A DNA stretch of 64,000 bases, taken from contig NC_134705.1 of NCBI RefSeq assembly GCF_043290135.1, forward strand, positions 61,159,771 through 61,223,770, given 5' to 3'. This DNA is from Rhipicephalus microplus (lineage: Eukaryota > Arthropoda > Arachnida > Ixodida > Ixodidae). The translations under genes and the position numbers were made by a program. Positions 47,895 through 59,940 of the stretch are shown here, piece after piece. Below the pieces are notes generated by a model. The model searched no databases, was not told the origin of the DNA, and saw only the letters and a program-made list of their open reading frames with translations. How positions within the stretch are numbered: the first letter of the stretch is position 1; each line of letters starts with the position of its first letter.

Positions 47895-48815
47895 AAAACC
47901 AACATATCTGCCAGACATGGGATTCAAGCTGTTCGCCGGGTCACCACCTTTCACTGGTAGCAGGAATGGAAATCACGACAGAACAACAAACTTCACCTAA
48001 TCAAACCTGTCCTTGGTGAATGGAAGACCTGTTTTCATCAAGCACGTTTTATCGAAGTAGTTATATGTCGACTACAAATAGGTCATACGCACATCACACA
48101 TAAGTATCTATCGGCTGACGAAGAAGCCCTACCATGTGATAAGTGTCACGAGCAACTGACTGTAATGCACATTTTAATAGCTTGCCCACATATGAAAACA
48201 TTAAGAGAAAAACATTTCTGTATGTTTTACAGGTTAAATATTCCCTTTCATCAAATGCTACTCTTGTGCGATGACGCCCTAATACCCGTAGCTGATGTGA
48301 TCAGCTTTTTAAGTGAAGCACAACGTCTGAACAAGGTCTAACTACACTAGACTATTCTACCACTATACATAGCAGAACTTGACCGATGTGACTCGTAGCA
48401 CAGCCTCTTCGGAGAGGCATCTGCTGCAGCTGAAATTTACAACGAGGCACTTGCCTCCCGGCCCTTAGGTATAAGGACACGGGTATGGCATTAGTGCTAT
48501 GTAAAAGCCGTTGCGGTTTTGACATAACCTCATGCACCGACCATACACATTGACCACCCCGAGCATCACACACATAATCTTAGAAGAGATATATACTTCA
48601 CGCGTTTACGGAGCCAATTCTTTTAGGCCTTTATACAGCGACGCTTCACCGCCCATCATATCCCATATGTCATCGCCGACAAGACATTTCAGAGTCATTG
48701 CCATAGCCCTGTCCGCTGTAGGTATTCTCACCATGAGTCGGGCGCAGCGTAGCCTTAGTCGCTCTTGCGCCACAAAACCCAACATAACTAGGAAACGTTT
48801 GATAACTCGATAAGG
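47895..48815 (+). other. LINE C-terminal Cys cluster and 3' UTR
   Basis: Translation with shifts gives CDKCHEQLTVMHILIACPHM near 48140-48200, the usual Cys/His cluster after RNase H, then YRLNIPFHQMLLL. The coding part ends near 48340. The 3' UTR continues to about 48815. Its segment with CTTCGGAGAGGCATCTGCTG and GGCACTTGCCTCCCGGCCCT is shared with the right edge of the window. Confidence 0.7.
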
Positions 48816-49707
48816 TTTTCAGACCTAACACTCCGTCTTCGGAGGAATCATTTGTGCTAGCTGTTATCACCGATAAGTGGCGAACCCCTTTACCATTTAC
48901 CGTTTTTGGTGGCGTTTGAAAGATGAGTCCTAAAGTACCTTATTCAGCTGCTTCAAGTGATGCCTTCGCGTAAGTAAATTACTTGCACTAGTGTGAGTCA
49001 CGGATTATAGGGACGGTTACTGTGCACGTGAACCTTTAATACCCACGTTTCCAGGCCCATAATTGCAGTGTGCGGACAGGCAATGAAGACGTAAAACAGA
49101 ATAACGTGACGCATCCGTGCGCTGCATTGCATGTTCTAAACAATTAGGAAACGTTTTGTAACGGAGACTGGAAGGCATAGAACGCAGGGTACCGGGCGTC
49201 GACCATGAGAACGACCTTCGCGAGTAGAAAATGTTCGGTTTATATGCGCCTTCTATAACCACGTTGAAGCCAAAGAAGTTATAGTGTGTCGCTATAGTTT
49301 AAGTGTCAGCGTATGTGCACTACCATCATCACTCTTAAACATTACTTGAAGTCGTTGATTCTATCGTCGTTATTACGACCTAAGTGGAGAGGAAAAAGAG
49401 ATGACTCTAAATCGACTTTGCCACCGGTAGAGCACGAATCTGCAATCTTCGATGATGGCGTCTGATGCTTTACCAATCGCGTTAACCACTGTTTCGCAGT
49501 TTACGAAGAAGCTACGGCAGCGGTTCCAAAAATGTATACGGGAGAGCGACCGCCACCACATGACTCAATTGATAGAAAATCCTACGCGTTTCGTTAGGTA
49601 GCAGGTTGGTTCTCTACAGGGGACAAAGTTGCGCTTCCTCCACTTCAACTCCTTTAGGTTCGTGACGCCAAGTTGTTAGACTGTTAAGTGAACGACCTTT
49701 CTTTCAG
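48816..49707. other. Upstream region of the cyclase-like exon
   Basis: No clear coding content and no repeat match. It ends with a pyrimidine-rich splice acceptor CCTTTCTTTCAG at 49707. Frames at 49017-49561 on the minus strand show no known motif. Confidence 0.4.
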
Positions 49708-49939
49708 GTGCGCCACTGGGGAAGCTGCCTGCTGTGTATGGTGTGCGTGGCGTTGTGCATATACTGCACAATCCGCGTCACGTTCTTCCAAGGGGAATCG
49801 TGGCACTTCTCGCCTACTCAGGCAAGGAACGCCATCATTATTGACTTGACGCATAACTTTACCAATGAAACTCTATACTGGAAAGCTGGCGCTGCCTTTC
49901 GTATGGACAAAGAATTTATCCAGGCCCTGGTGACGAATG
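49708..49939 (+). CDS. Cyclase-like gene, exon with membrane anchor and N-domain
   Basis: The exon follows a strong acceptor (CTTTCAG) and ends at a strong donor (AATG/GTAAGA). It encodes a hydrophobic Cys-rich segment, LLCMVCVALCIYCTIRVTFF, that would be a signal peptide or anchor, then the family start IIDLTHNFTNETLYWKAGAA. An in-frame ATG at 49738 (MVCVALCIYC) could start the protein, or translation could begin in an upstream exon not seen. The exon ends in phase 1, which does not fit the phase 2 needed by the next visible exon. Therefore either a small exon of 3n+1 bases lies between them or a different splice site is used. Confidence 0.75.
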
Positions 49940-52900
49940 GTAAGATCGCCATCATGTTATCGTTTCAATAAACTCGGCATCCATATTCACGCGTGGGGGG
50001 GGGGGCGATTAGTTTTCACAAATTGAAATGCCTCAAAGTAACCGTCACGTATTAACTAGCACTTCAGTTTTAGTGCATTCACATATCAAAGTGAAAAATG
50101 GCACTTTTATAGGAAAATGTTTGATTGAAGGTAATTCAGCTTTCGAAAAGAGCGCCTGCAAAAAAAAAACCGTTCATGAACATAAAAACGGCAGCACCGT
50201 AATCCGCTTAGTACGGTCTCCTGAACGCAAAATCACGTTCTCATAAAAAAACACGAGGTTTGCCACACGCGATTTTTCTGCGAATATCATTCGGTATCAT
50301 AGAAACCTTTAAAATTTTAGATATTGCCATTGAAGCGCTGATCTTTCCTAACAGGGCCAGTATTAATTATCGATTCAGCCCCCAATTAGGGACTACCTCT
50401 GCAAAACAGTCGTGTCCACTGAGGAAATTATAAGAGGTCAAGTACGCCAATAAAAATGTTCCTGAAAGACTGCAGCACAGAAATGTTCCTTTGGAATGCT
50501 TTAGTCTTGCTCTATAAGCAGTCGTCACTCAAGATAAGCTCTCCAGTTATCGATCTATCTTGTGAGCCACGCACCATGTGGCTAAAAGGAGTGGTCTGCT
50601 TCCCCATTGCAGCTAAGCATTTTGTTGTATTGTGAAGCTGAAACTAGGGGGGTGGGAATATTTAGTTTTTGGTAATTTATATTGGTCCGAATTATTCTTG
50701 TGTTGCAACCACTTTGCAGATAACGTATTATTTGCACAGCTGCGTCAATCTGCAATATATATATATCGGGTGTCAGCTTCTCCTCTCTGCTACATTGGGT
50801 GGTGAGAAGACATAAAAGGTCACAGCTTTGACGCAAAGGCGAAGCAATGAACGCGATAGCAAAAAATTGGAAGGTCACTCGAAGAATGGCAGGTCGAAAC
50901 GTGCCCCGCGTTTCTCACACACAAATAACGCACGAAATGAACTCACAGACGCGGATACACGCGAATAAGCGTCTCAGTTGTTACTTCGCTGTGTCTGAAA
51001 AGCACGCGCCTTTCGCAAACGGAGACTGCAATAAGTGCAGTGACCTTTGTGCGCCCGTTACCTACAGCGGAATCGTTCCAGGTGAATCTCGAGGCCAGCC
51101 AAGACGTGCGATCATCCCCTCCTCCCCACCGCGAGATAAGGGCGCGTGAGGGAGGTTGCTCCCCTCCTCTAAGCAGGGCAACATACGCGTGGGAGATGTA
51201 GGCACGCACCGCCGCGCGATATTGCGATGCGCGCTCATTGTGGCATCTTGCTGGTAATGCTGAAAACACAAATTCCCCCCGAGATGCCCGTCAGCAGCGG
51301 TAAGTGGTAGATATAAATAGTTTGACGTTCGAACGGCTAAGGGCGTGCTCTTCGGTTTCTCATTGGTTAACGTCTCGCTGTCACGATGCAAAAGTCCCAT
51401 GTTCGATTCCGCGCGCCGTCGTCTTTTTCTGAGCTTTTTTTTTGTTTTCTTGCGTTTTCATATATATAGATACGTACGCATACGCGGTGATTGATGGCGA
51501 CGCCAACATCAACGCTGATGGCAAAATTCAGCCGAGAGTGGGCATATATTCACTATCGCACTAAAAGGGAACGAAAGGTGAAAAGGTTGGCCAGTTTATT
51601 ACTATGCATAGAGACCGGATAGGAAAAGACTTAAAGGGGAAAAATTTTGGCAGATCTCACGTATCTTGGGAATGAATATTGCACATGGAACGTGGCTGTG
51701 TTGTAATGTTTTGAGTAAAACGTCACGAAGTGGCGCTAAAGATATGCACAATTGCATTCAAAAACATACTTTAAACTGCATATGCTCTATATAACCAGTA
51801 GTTGACAGTTGCCTAACCATGTCAACAACGAAATCAATACTAGCAATACTAGAAACGCTAAGCTGACAAGGAGCACTGGAACTTGTCAGAATGGTAAGTC
51901 TGGACAAGGCTACATAAATCAAGTGCATCGTATGGCACCTAAATACAATTGACGTTAACCCTACGTGACGGCTGCATTGTAGGTGCGCATATAGAATTAT
52001 TATAAAATTAGACAGCCAGCACTGCAACGAGAGTAGACGTTTCACAAACGTTCGGGTCTATTTTTGAAAAGTAGCTCCGAGACCTGGCGTATATACAGCT
52101 CTGTGGTAGAAGAACACTTGATTGCCACGAAGAATGTTGGTATTGGATTTATGTTGGGACCATGACATTTATTATTTGCATTTGTGGGGTCAATGATGCC
52201 AATATCAACTTTTTCTTGAAGCTCGCGTGCTAAAATTACCCGTTGTCTTCTCGCCATTTCTCGATTACCAGTGTCACATACCCGACCGCAGGTATGTGCC
52301 ACTGTGTGGCGGAAAGTGTTTCAAGACATACGCGACAGAATCGTTACAACATATCCGCCCGCTGGCAGATATCACCTGCTTACATTGAAGTGTGTACTGA
52401 TGGTGGTAAGACAATCGGCAGTTGGCGCATTACTAAGTTAAATAGTATAGGGCTTAATTCACTTCTTTGGGGCACACCCGATTTCAGGCCTCGTGGAGTG
52501 CTTCTCCCAGTGCTTGTCGCCATGAAGACAATTCGGCCAGTCAGGAAATCACAATTTCAACGAAGCAGGCGTCCCTTCATTCCTAGACTATATAACCCGT
52601 ACAAAACATGTACGTGGCTGATTGTGTCGAAGGCACGCCTAACGTCTAGAAAAGCTGCAATCGTCATTCTTCCGAATCTGTTCTCGTGCTCCACATGAGT
52701 GACAAGGTCAAAAACAGAGTCTAAAGCACTGGGACGAGGGGGCGAACCTAATAATTGGTCAGGAAATTCCCCACTGACTTCTATCCAACACTGCAGTCGA
52801 AGTTGCACCATTTTCTCCATAACTTTGCTAATGCAAGAGATCAAGCTTACTGTTCTAAACGATGACAGCAGGTTGGCGGGTTTACCGGGTTTAAGAATCG

Positions 52901-55900
52901 AAACGACTTTTGCCACCTTTCAGGAAAGTGGCACCGACGCACTTTTCCAGCTGTTATTATATATGCCAAGGAGTGCCGTACTTCCAGAAGGCCCGTGGTT
53001 ACACAGCATGCTCTAAGTGACATCATCTGTGCCTGGGGAAGTTTTTTTTGTCGGACGTTACGTAAGGCTGCAGTTCAGCTAGGATGAAACCTACGTCTAG
53101 GGTTGAGTGCTGTTCCGTAAGTGCATCTCCTATTAGTCGCTTCAAAGCATGCTCTTTTGAAATGAACAAGTTTGTGGACACTTCTGCTGATAGTGTTAAC
53201 AAGGCTCTTCCGTCGAATTTGATCTCTTCCGAATGATCTCTTCCGTCGAATTTGTTGCCAACAATATATCGCCCGGAAAGGATGAGTGTGAGTTATTAGA
53301 TATTTTAGAGAGCGAAATAATTGCCATATTTTTTAGCTAATTCAGCTCTGAAACGTCACGCCAGTGAACAGCGGATAAGCATATAAACGCACTATGGAAG
53401 GTACGCACTAAACCACCACGCTAAAGTAGGGGATGCCCCATTGGCCTCGTTGACTTGGCAATGCGCAGGACTAAACACAACCCGTAACAACAGATTCTCT
53501 GAATAGGCCCCGATTTAGCCAAGTGTGAGATAAACGGTAATTCAAATTTATGATAACTTTGGCTTATATGTGAGGCTATGATGTGAGAGATGAGGCCTGC
53601 AGCTCATACGCCATGTTTATTCCAATTTCACTTCTTCTTCATCGGCCTCTACCCACCATCGCTACCTTCTTACGTCAAATATATACAATTCAGACGGTTA
53701 AAAATTATATTGAGCTTATATTTGGCCCTCCCTAATAGAGTCACGCTTCACTTAGTCGGCGGGCGTGGATGCATGTGGCAAAGGGTTTTCGACACACTTA
53801 GCTCCAAGTTTCACTACCGATGTAATATGACCATAGGTAGGCGTTCAAGGTGCCTCCAGTACGCAAAGAAATTCTTCGCATTTGAAGGAGATAATTGATT
53901 GATATGTGGATGTTAACGTCCCAAAACCACCATATGATTATCAGAGACGCCGTAGGGGAGGGCCCGGAAATTTCGACCACCTGGGGTTCTTAACGTGCGC
54001 CCAAATCTGAGCACACGGGTCTACAGCATTTCCGCCTCCATCGGAAATGCAGCTACCGCCGCCGGGATTAGATCCCGCAACCTGTGAGTCAGCAGTCGAG
54101 TACCTTAGCCACTAGACCACCGCGGCAGGGTGCATTTTAAGGAGAGAAACAGGACATTGCAGCCCACGCAGAGTCAGTCACAATTAATCAGTTTTGCGTG
54201 GTATGCGACATCACTCTCACGGCCACTTTTCCAAGTCTGTTTTTTCAACATAAGGATTACCATCGTGGCATTCTTATGCGATCTCTTCTGTCGATGACAT
54301 TTATCAGTACTTTCAACAGACATCGATGTGTTGTCAAAGTACGCTAGAGCAGACTCCAGGGACCTCTGTGAACCTCATTCGTTTAAAAGGGCTTTGAGTA
54401 AAATAGGGCCGGCATTTTTATTCAGAAAACAACGAAAATAAGACAGAAAGCAAAACAGCATAATAATAAGAAAATAAAAATGTAATCAAAACAAAGATTG
54501 TAAACAGGAAGGTGCAATAACACTACACAACACTAAAGCACACCGAATTGATGTTATCACGAAAAGTTTTGTGATTAGAGATACGTAAAATTTGAGCTGG
54601 AAGACCGTTCTAATGTGCGATGTCTTTACGTCATCTTGCTGAATTATCTATCTGGGTGTGACCATGATTGTGCATGAAACTACCTGCACTGTGAAGGCGT
54701 CGAAATATGCAGTGAGGAGCATGAAGCAGTAATACTTGAACTATGATCGTGGTTGCTAGAGATGAATGCTCTATCTTTGCGGCTTCGAATTTACGGACAA
54801 GGTAATTTTGATATGGTGACGAATATATATTATGTATACTCTAGCCGTAGATGAACATAATAACACATGAATGGTAAAGTGTACGTTATAAGGAGCGCAG
54901 TGACGGTATCTGCGAGATAGCTGAGATATAGAGGGGTTTATATGCGTAGTCCTGCTGGAATCTGATAAGGGTTAAACGTTGAGATGGCTGCACGATCAGG
55001 ATTGCTGAAACAATAGTACCATTCATCGTATAGCGAAACGATAGCTTTTGGAGTGAACGAAATGAATTTCAAATTATACGTATCAAAGGACATCTGCCAA
55101 GTTTCGCACTACTTGAAGTATAAGAGAATATCCTTATCCACAGCGAAATGATAGCCCAAGAGTTTGATACAGCAGAAAATGTCGCAAACGTCCTTCGTCA
55201 ACCTAACTGAAGATTAACAGTTAGCGGGAAAAATTGTTATTGTATATAAAAACGAGCAGTGTACCTAGCACACACCACAGCCTTGAGGAACACTGGACGT
55301 AAGGTTGCAAACGTTAGACGAAACGTCGTTGAGCCCTGAAAATTGCTGGCGCCAAGTTGGGAATTTGAGCAGTCAAGACACGGTTTGTGAATAAAAAAAA
55401 AGAGCAAAGAATTGAGACGTTAAACAAAATTCTATTCTGGAAATTCCCAGAGATTGGCTCTTCCAATGACAGGCACCGCAGATAAAACAAACGCACTCGG
55501 CTATTTCAAAGCGAAAATAATGATATTTTTTTTAAATACCACTCCTAGCCATAAGACACAAAGCAAGGTTGCCTCTCTTCAGATGAGTCTTGTTGGCATA
55601 CAGAGATGCATTAAAGAGGTCGTGTTCATGATTGACCGAGTTGGCCTGGTTCCTTGGTAGGCATCCTAGAAAAGGCGTCATCTCCTGTGCCAGCCTTCAA
55701 GTCCATTGAAGTGGTCGGGCCTTAAAAGCGGGTCTCTATCTGTGTGCCTCGAAAAGCTGCTTGGCGGCACAATCTGCAAGTTCGTTCTCTGTGTTGCTGC
55801 TGTGACTTGGTAGCCACTGACGCGTCAGGAAGCGTCTTTTCCAACGCGGTAAATAGAAAAGACATCTAAACACGTATACCAGCAGCTTCTATAGAGCGCG

Positions 55901-58562
55901 ACGCAGAGCTGGTAACACAAACTGCGCGGCTGCATTTTAATCGTCGCTGTTTGACAATTGTCGAAATAGCTTTCGATCGACTAAACAGGGTGCGGCGCGG
56001 CGACTAGCTAGTTCCTCAGCTGTCTATGGTGTAGAGTGGTCAGTCCTTAGAGTGATGGCAATAGCTGAGAGTCCCAAAGCTCACAGAGGTAAACCACCAT
56101 CTTAAGATGTAGGCTTAAAACTGTTGCGATTCCACGTGTCACGCTACATATTTATTTGCAGTAACTGCTTCGAGCTGTCGTATGTGTTCCTATTATTTGT
56201 CGACCTCTAATTTGTTCTTTTGCTTTATTAGGAAACAGATCGACAATATCTCGGAAGCAACGCACGCCGGTACACACATAGATGCGCCATTGCACTGCGC
56301 CAAGGGCGGATGGTCTGTAGCGGACATTCCCATTGACCGTCTCATATACGTGCCCATTGTGAAGCTGGACGTCCGGTCAAAGGCTGAAGCTGACCCCGCA
56401 TACATTGTCACACTCTCTGACATACGGGACTGGGAAAGCCGCCACGGAAAAGTTCCTGACGGCTGCCTCTTTCTCGTGGATACTGGACAGTGCAGGGTAA
56501 ACGCAATTGATGGGACGTTGGCTTGTTTTCTGCAAGTTAACAATGAGTTCTAATTGGAACACTTTTTATTGAGACCTTTAGTTTATAAACTACAAAACAA
56601 TGAACCCGCAAAATACTAGTAACGGCAAAGAACTTTGGCTTAAGCCATGGTTAGGTGAACCCTAGGATAAAATATATCCGGACTTTTCAGATGCATAAGG
56701 ACAGTAATATTTAGACGACAGTATAGCTGCAATAAAGCATGCTAAATTGAATGCAAAACAATTTCTAGACAAGATTCCAGTGTTTTTTATTGAATTTTTG
56801 AAAAAACGCTAGTAGGATCAACTAGAATGTCCGTGCTAGAATATATCACACTGCATCGCAAGAGTCTACCTTGGTGTCGCGCAATTTGGTGTTTACAGCG
56901 GCATTCGGTAAATTTCCATGTGCTTCTGTTTACTAAGCTGCTTTATCGCGGTGTTTTTTTTGTTATATATGGCAGTAATTTTGGTTGTCATCACTGCCTA
57001 AATTTGTGAGTTAGAGGACCCCAGACACAAAAATTGGAAACTCGAGATGATTGTTTTGATAGCCCTGCACGTGGGGCCACCTCTGACCAAGTATTAGTGG
57101 CGAGTGCAGCCTAAAAGCGGTTTTAAAGTTTTTCAAACGAACTCTCACAGACTGAAAGTGACCAAATTATCACTCTCTCAGATTTACTCGGACTCACTGC
57201 TTGATCTGAATCGTATCTGAGTATGTCAACTCATGAATTCTCCAGTGTGCATTTACCTTTTGCAACAAGTATTCAATGGGATTTATCTAACAGCAATATC
57301 GCATCAATGGCAGTCCGGTAGGCACCGTTTGATCTCGTACATTCAAATACGGGTTATCAGGGGTCTTCGTTCAGCAGGGACGTTTTTTTTTTTGAAAAAT
57401 ATGAACCACGTTATTTTTTATCCAGAATTTTCGTAAAACAGCCTGCCGGGGAGGGCAAGGACGTTCGCCTGCCCGTGACTCAACCCTCTGATTAGTATAT
57501 ATTGAGCTGGTGTATGAATTCTGATGTGTTGACGTATGTGCAAATAGGCGACAGTACACGCGAGCCCACATGTGGCTGTCAATAAATTTCAAGTTGAGTA
57601 GCTTTCAGTGAAAACTCTTCAACTTCAGGTAGCCGAATCGGTACCATGGTTGCAGACTTTTTAGGTTTTGTTTATCCTCAGATTTGGTCTATTCTTGTCA
57701 GTTTAGCACTCGTTGTGTTTTTCGATTGCCAATATTTAAAACCTGAACGCGCGAGCATTAACCACCGCATATAAGGGCCGATTCTCTGCGACGACCCGGA
57801 GTGGGATTCCCAGAACAGCCTGGCAAAAGGCGGTTGTACATGGCTGTTCAACAAGTACATGTGCGTCTTCTCCATTTCTCCGCCGTGCATCATTGTAGGG
57901 CACTTATACACTTGGCCGCCGACGCTTGCGTGTTCACTTTACTAAAATTCGGTGGTTCTGCAGGTGCCTTTCGTAACGCCTTTTGTGCTGGATACCTTCA
58001 CAGACGTGCAGCAGGGTTTTTTTAAGAGTAATATGAGCCCCAAACAAGCACACCGACATTTGAAGGGGTTGATGCCTTTCAAAAAAAAATTCGCTATCCT
58101 TGGCACGCTAGTATTAGAGAAAAAAGTCGCTTAGTCTGCCTGAAGGACATATTCGTGTGCGTACAACTGCTGTAACATTCTGCGCAGCGTGTGTCGCTCC
58201 GCATCTCTATGCCCCAATTCGTACTTTCTCTATCTTCTTACTCATAGTTCTGGCCTAATCGAACGGCTTACATGGGACTGGACAAAAACGGAGACAGACA
58301 CTTTCCATCCCTGTCTCCAGAGGCGGCGACATTCTTGACGAGCCAGCGGCGTCCCTACGGTATTGGTCTGGACGGGCCTTCATTGGACCACTATCCGGAG
58401 CTAACCGTGCACAAAATCCTCGCAGCTGCTAGCTTGTACATCACGGAGAACTTGCCCTGCCTCACCCTGGTGCCGGCCACGGGGTCAACGGGTGTCGTCC
58501 TTCCAATGAAGATACCGGGCGCCAGTGGCGCCCCCGCCCGCGTCATCGCTACTTTACACTGA
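49708..58562 (+). CDS. Cyclase-family (kynurenine formamidase-like) gene, multi-exon
   Basis: Three exons of one gene can be recognised: 49708-49939, 56232-56496 and 58248-58562. The protein belongs to the cyclase family (Pfam Cyclase), metal-dependent hydrolases that include bacterial and insect kynurenine formamidases, which cleave N-formylkynurenine in tryptophan breakdown. The metal-site motif HAGTHIDAPLH is fully conserved. The total visible product is about 270 residues, the normal length for the family. Introns are 6.3 kb and 1.75 kb, and the first contains three repeats. The substrate in ticks is not established from sequence, and arthropods have several paralogues. Confidence 0.85.
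50820..51545 (+). repeat. 0.7-kb dispersed repeat X, copy 2, in intron
   Basis: Reverse complement of the block at 6523-7245. A tRNA-like head lies at about 51345-51415 on the plus strand: TCATTGGTTAACGTC as A box and TGTTCGATTCC as B box, followed by a T-rich part and TTCTTGCGTTTTCATATATA. It sits in the first visible intron of the cyclase-like gene. The frames 50847-51149 and 51062-51400 lie inside it and are not genes. Confidence 0.85.
51546..52339. other. Intron sequence, nothing firm
   Basis: A minus-strand frame at 52042-52302 follows the LINE fragment downstream but shows no recognisable domain. Confidence 0.35.
52340..53020 (-). pseudogene. LINE RT fragment, antisense in intron
   Basis: On the minus strand: SCISKVMEKMVQLRLQCWIE, then SALDSVFDLVTHVEHE, motif A AAFLDVRRAFDTISH (near 52660), FLTGRIVFMATS, and GVPQRSELSPILFNLVM (near 52460). 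The catalytic box reads SM*AGDIC where SMYADDIC is expected: the Tyr codon is a stop and the first Asp is Gly. Endonuclease, ORF1 and the C-terminus are absent. It is a jockey- or I-type LINE fragment. Confidence 0.8.
53021..53894. other. Intron sequence, nothing recognised
   Basis: A short direct repeat TCTTCCGTCGAATTTG occurs at about 53206 and 53241. The rest shows neither coding content nor matches in the window. Confidence 0.4.
53895..54131 (-). mobile_element. Ruka-like SINE, copy 4, antisense in intron
   Basis: Reverse complement of the SINE consensus: tail TTGATTGATATG first, body with CGTCCCAAAACCACCATATG, and the tRNA-like head at the right end (ACTAGACCACCGCGGC). It is more diverged than the other copies. 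Imperfect target-site duplications GCATTTGAAGGAGATAA (53878-53894) and GCATTTTAAGGAGAGAA (54132-54148) match at 15 of 17 positions. Confidence 0.92.
54149..56231. other. End of the first visible intron
   Basis: AT-rich and without recognised elements. It ends in a pyrimidine-rich stretch TTTGTTCTTTTGCTTTATTAG at 56231, the splice acceptor for the next exon. Confidence 0.5.
56232..56496 (+). CDS. Cyclase-like gene, exon with metal-binding motif
   Basis: Acceptor TTTATTAG at 56231, donor CAGG/GTAAAC after 56496. It encodes ISEATHAGTHIDAPLHCAKG, where the two His, Asp and final His of the HxGTHxDxPxH motif are the metal ligands of the family. GGWSVADIPIDRLIYVPIVK, SDIRDWESRHGKVPDGC and FLVDTGQCR follow. 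It ends in phase 0. Confidence 0.88.
56497..58247. other. Second intron of the cyclase-like gene
   Basis: GT at 56497 and AG at 58247 with a pyrimidine-rich acceptor (TATCTTCTTACTCATAG). No repeat from elsewhere in the window is seen in it. Small frames such as 57952-58134 have no cyclase similarity. Confidence 0.75.
58248..58562 (+). CDS. Cyclase-like gene, last exon
   Basis: The exon starts in phase 0 with FWPNRTAYMGLDKNGDRHFP, so joining it to the previous exon gives TGQCR-FWPNRTAYMG, a normal cyclase continuation. SLSPEAATFL, YGIGLDGPSLDHYPELTVHK, ILAAASLYITENLPCL and the family end VLPMKIPGASGAPARVIA follow, then TGA at 58560. The length and end agree with full-length relatives. Confidence 0.88.
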   Translation, partial: FWPNRTAYMGLDKNGDRHFPSLSPEAATFLTSQRRPYGIGLDGPSLDHYPELTVHKILAAASLYITENLPCLTLVPATGSTGVVLPMKIPGASGAPARVIATLH

Positions 58563-59684
58563 TGTCTACTGTCGCGCTACCTCTACATCACCTTACCACA
58601 CTTGCACGACATCTGCTACGGCCAAAAAAGGTAAAAATGGCCACATAGTGCCAGGTTAACACTTTCATTCAGTGGTGGTGCTGCCACGGATCAGTTTGAT
58701 ACCAATTCTGTGAAACACCATGGTTGGTTCGTAACTTAACAATCAACCAGCGGTGAATATTGAGAGCACTCTTTTGTCATTACACGCCTATCTATTGCGC
58801 TAGCCGCAACCAAGCAAACGAAGACTTTGCCTATAGTTTGTTTCAACCTGTGTCTTGTTTTGATAAGATTGCCCTAAAATGACCAAGATCAGAAAGTCAG
58901 CATTCGATATTCATTTAACCACTTCGAAGATCGAAAAGAGATGTTAAAGAAATAGATGTCATCAGCAAATTTTGTGCTTCAGTATAGAAACTCTTTTCCT
59001 TCCACGTTGACGTTTTTCGAGTTTGCGAAAATATAATTGATTAACATTCGTGTGCATTGCTGATACTCAGCAGTAATACGGATATTTTCATATCTTCGAA
59101 GTGTATTTGGTGCATTATGATAATAAAATATTCATAACATATCCCGTGTTCTTCCCCTAATTTGCAATTTATTAATAGTTTTTATTATTGTCGCGATGAA
59201 CCGCCCAGAATCTTTCTCTTGTACTCTTGAAACTGGAGAAGTACAAAAACTGCTACGTAGGAAAAGATCCTATGTACCTTAGTTACTCGTACTTAACGCG
59301 TTTTTCTTCAGACTTTCTCTTCCTAAATTCGGCCCTTGCGTTACTATCTAAAACCGAGTCACCATCTTTTTTCGTCCTCGACACAACGAAAACTCACCCA
59401 TCTTGTTGCAATATTGACACGTAAAGATCAAGTAAATGCAGTTGGTGAGAGGCTTCAGCAACATCAGTCAAGTAGATATGACATCAGACATCTCGATATA
59501 AACAATGAGTTCTAGAACTCCCCCTTGCCAATTACACTTTATATTACGACAATTCTCGATCGTGTACAAGAATAAAATGCTGGGACTTTTCAAATATGCA
59601 AAATACGAACTACAAGACATCAATAAACTTTTTCCAACCGTTTGAAAGCATTAGAAATAGCACTTTATTCTACATGGTCATCAT
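58563..59684. other. 3' flank of the cyclase-like gene
   Basis: AT-rich. Several AATAAA hexamers occur (for example near 59123 and 59572) that could serve as poly(A) signals. No other gene is recognised. Confidence 0.4.
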
Positions 59685-59940
59685 CATAAGCTTGACTACT
59701 CCCAATGCAAAGCAAAGGCCTCTCCCATGATCGGCCAATCAACCCAGTCTTGTGCTTTCTGCTGCCACGTTATATCTGCAAACTTTTGAATCACATCAGC
59801 AAATTGTCTTTTTCCCCCCTCCCGTGTGTTTTGTTTGCCTTTTCTGGGAATCATCAAGTCAGTAACTGTTAATGACCAACGGTTATCCTGCATACGCGAT
59901 ACGCGCCCGGCCTGCCCGGCCTACGTACCTTTCTTCTTCG
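59685..59940 (-). pseudogene. RTE-type LINE 3' end, antisense
   Basis: The minus-strand frame 59893-59696 reads MQDNRWSLTVTDLMIPRKGK, then a degenerate GRGKRQFADVIQKFAD-like part, and GEAFALHWE at the end. This is the C-terminal tail of RTE LINE proteins, common in arthropods (usual form RMQDNRW...WIPR...GK...RWADEI). The 3' end carries a short (ATC)n tract (ATCATCAT, 59681-59688 region) as RTE tails do. All upstream parts are missing. Confidence 0.8.

Larger units (their letters stand above)
42474..48815 (+). mobile_element. Nearly full-length RNase H-bearing LINE
   Basis: All parts are present in order: GC-rich 5' UTR (42474-42850), ORF1 with three zinc knuckles, ORF2 with endonuclease, RT and RNase H, a C-terminal Cys cluster, and a 3' UTR to about 48815. 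RNase H places it in the I superfamily of LINEs. A SINE interrupts the RT (46787-47031). A segment of the 3' UTR (about 48380-48510) recurs antisense at 63845-63990. Confidence 0.85.

Noticed and set aside
50847..51400. Basic frames of about 100 codons near the cyclase-like gene
   Set aside because: They fall entirely within dispersed repeat X and recur antisense at 6693-7170.
57952..58134. Extra exon of the cyclase-like gene
   Set aside because: Translation has no family similarity, and exons on either side join in phase with a normal cyclase sequence without it.
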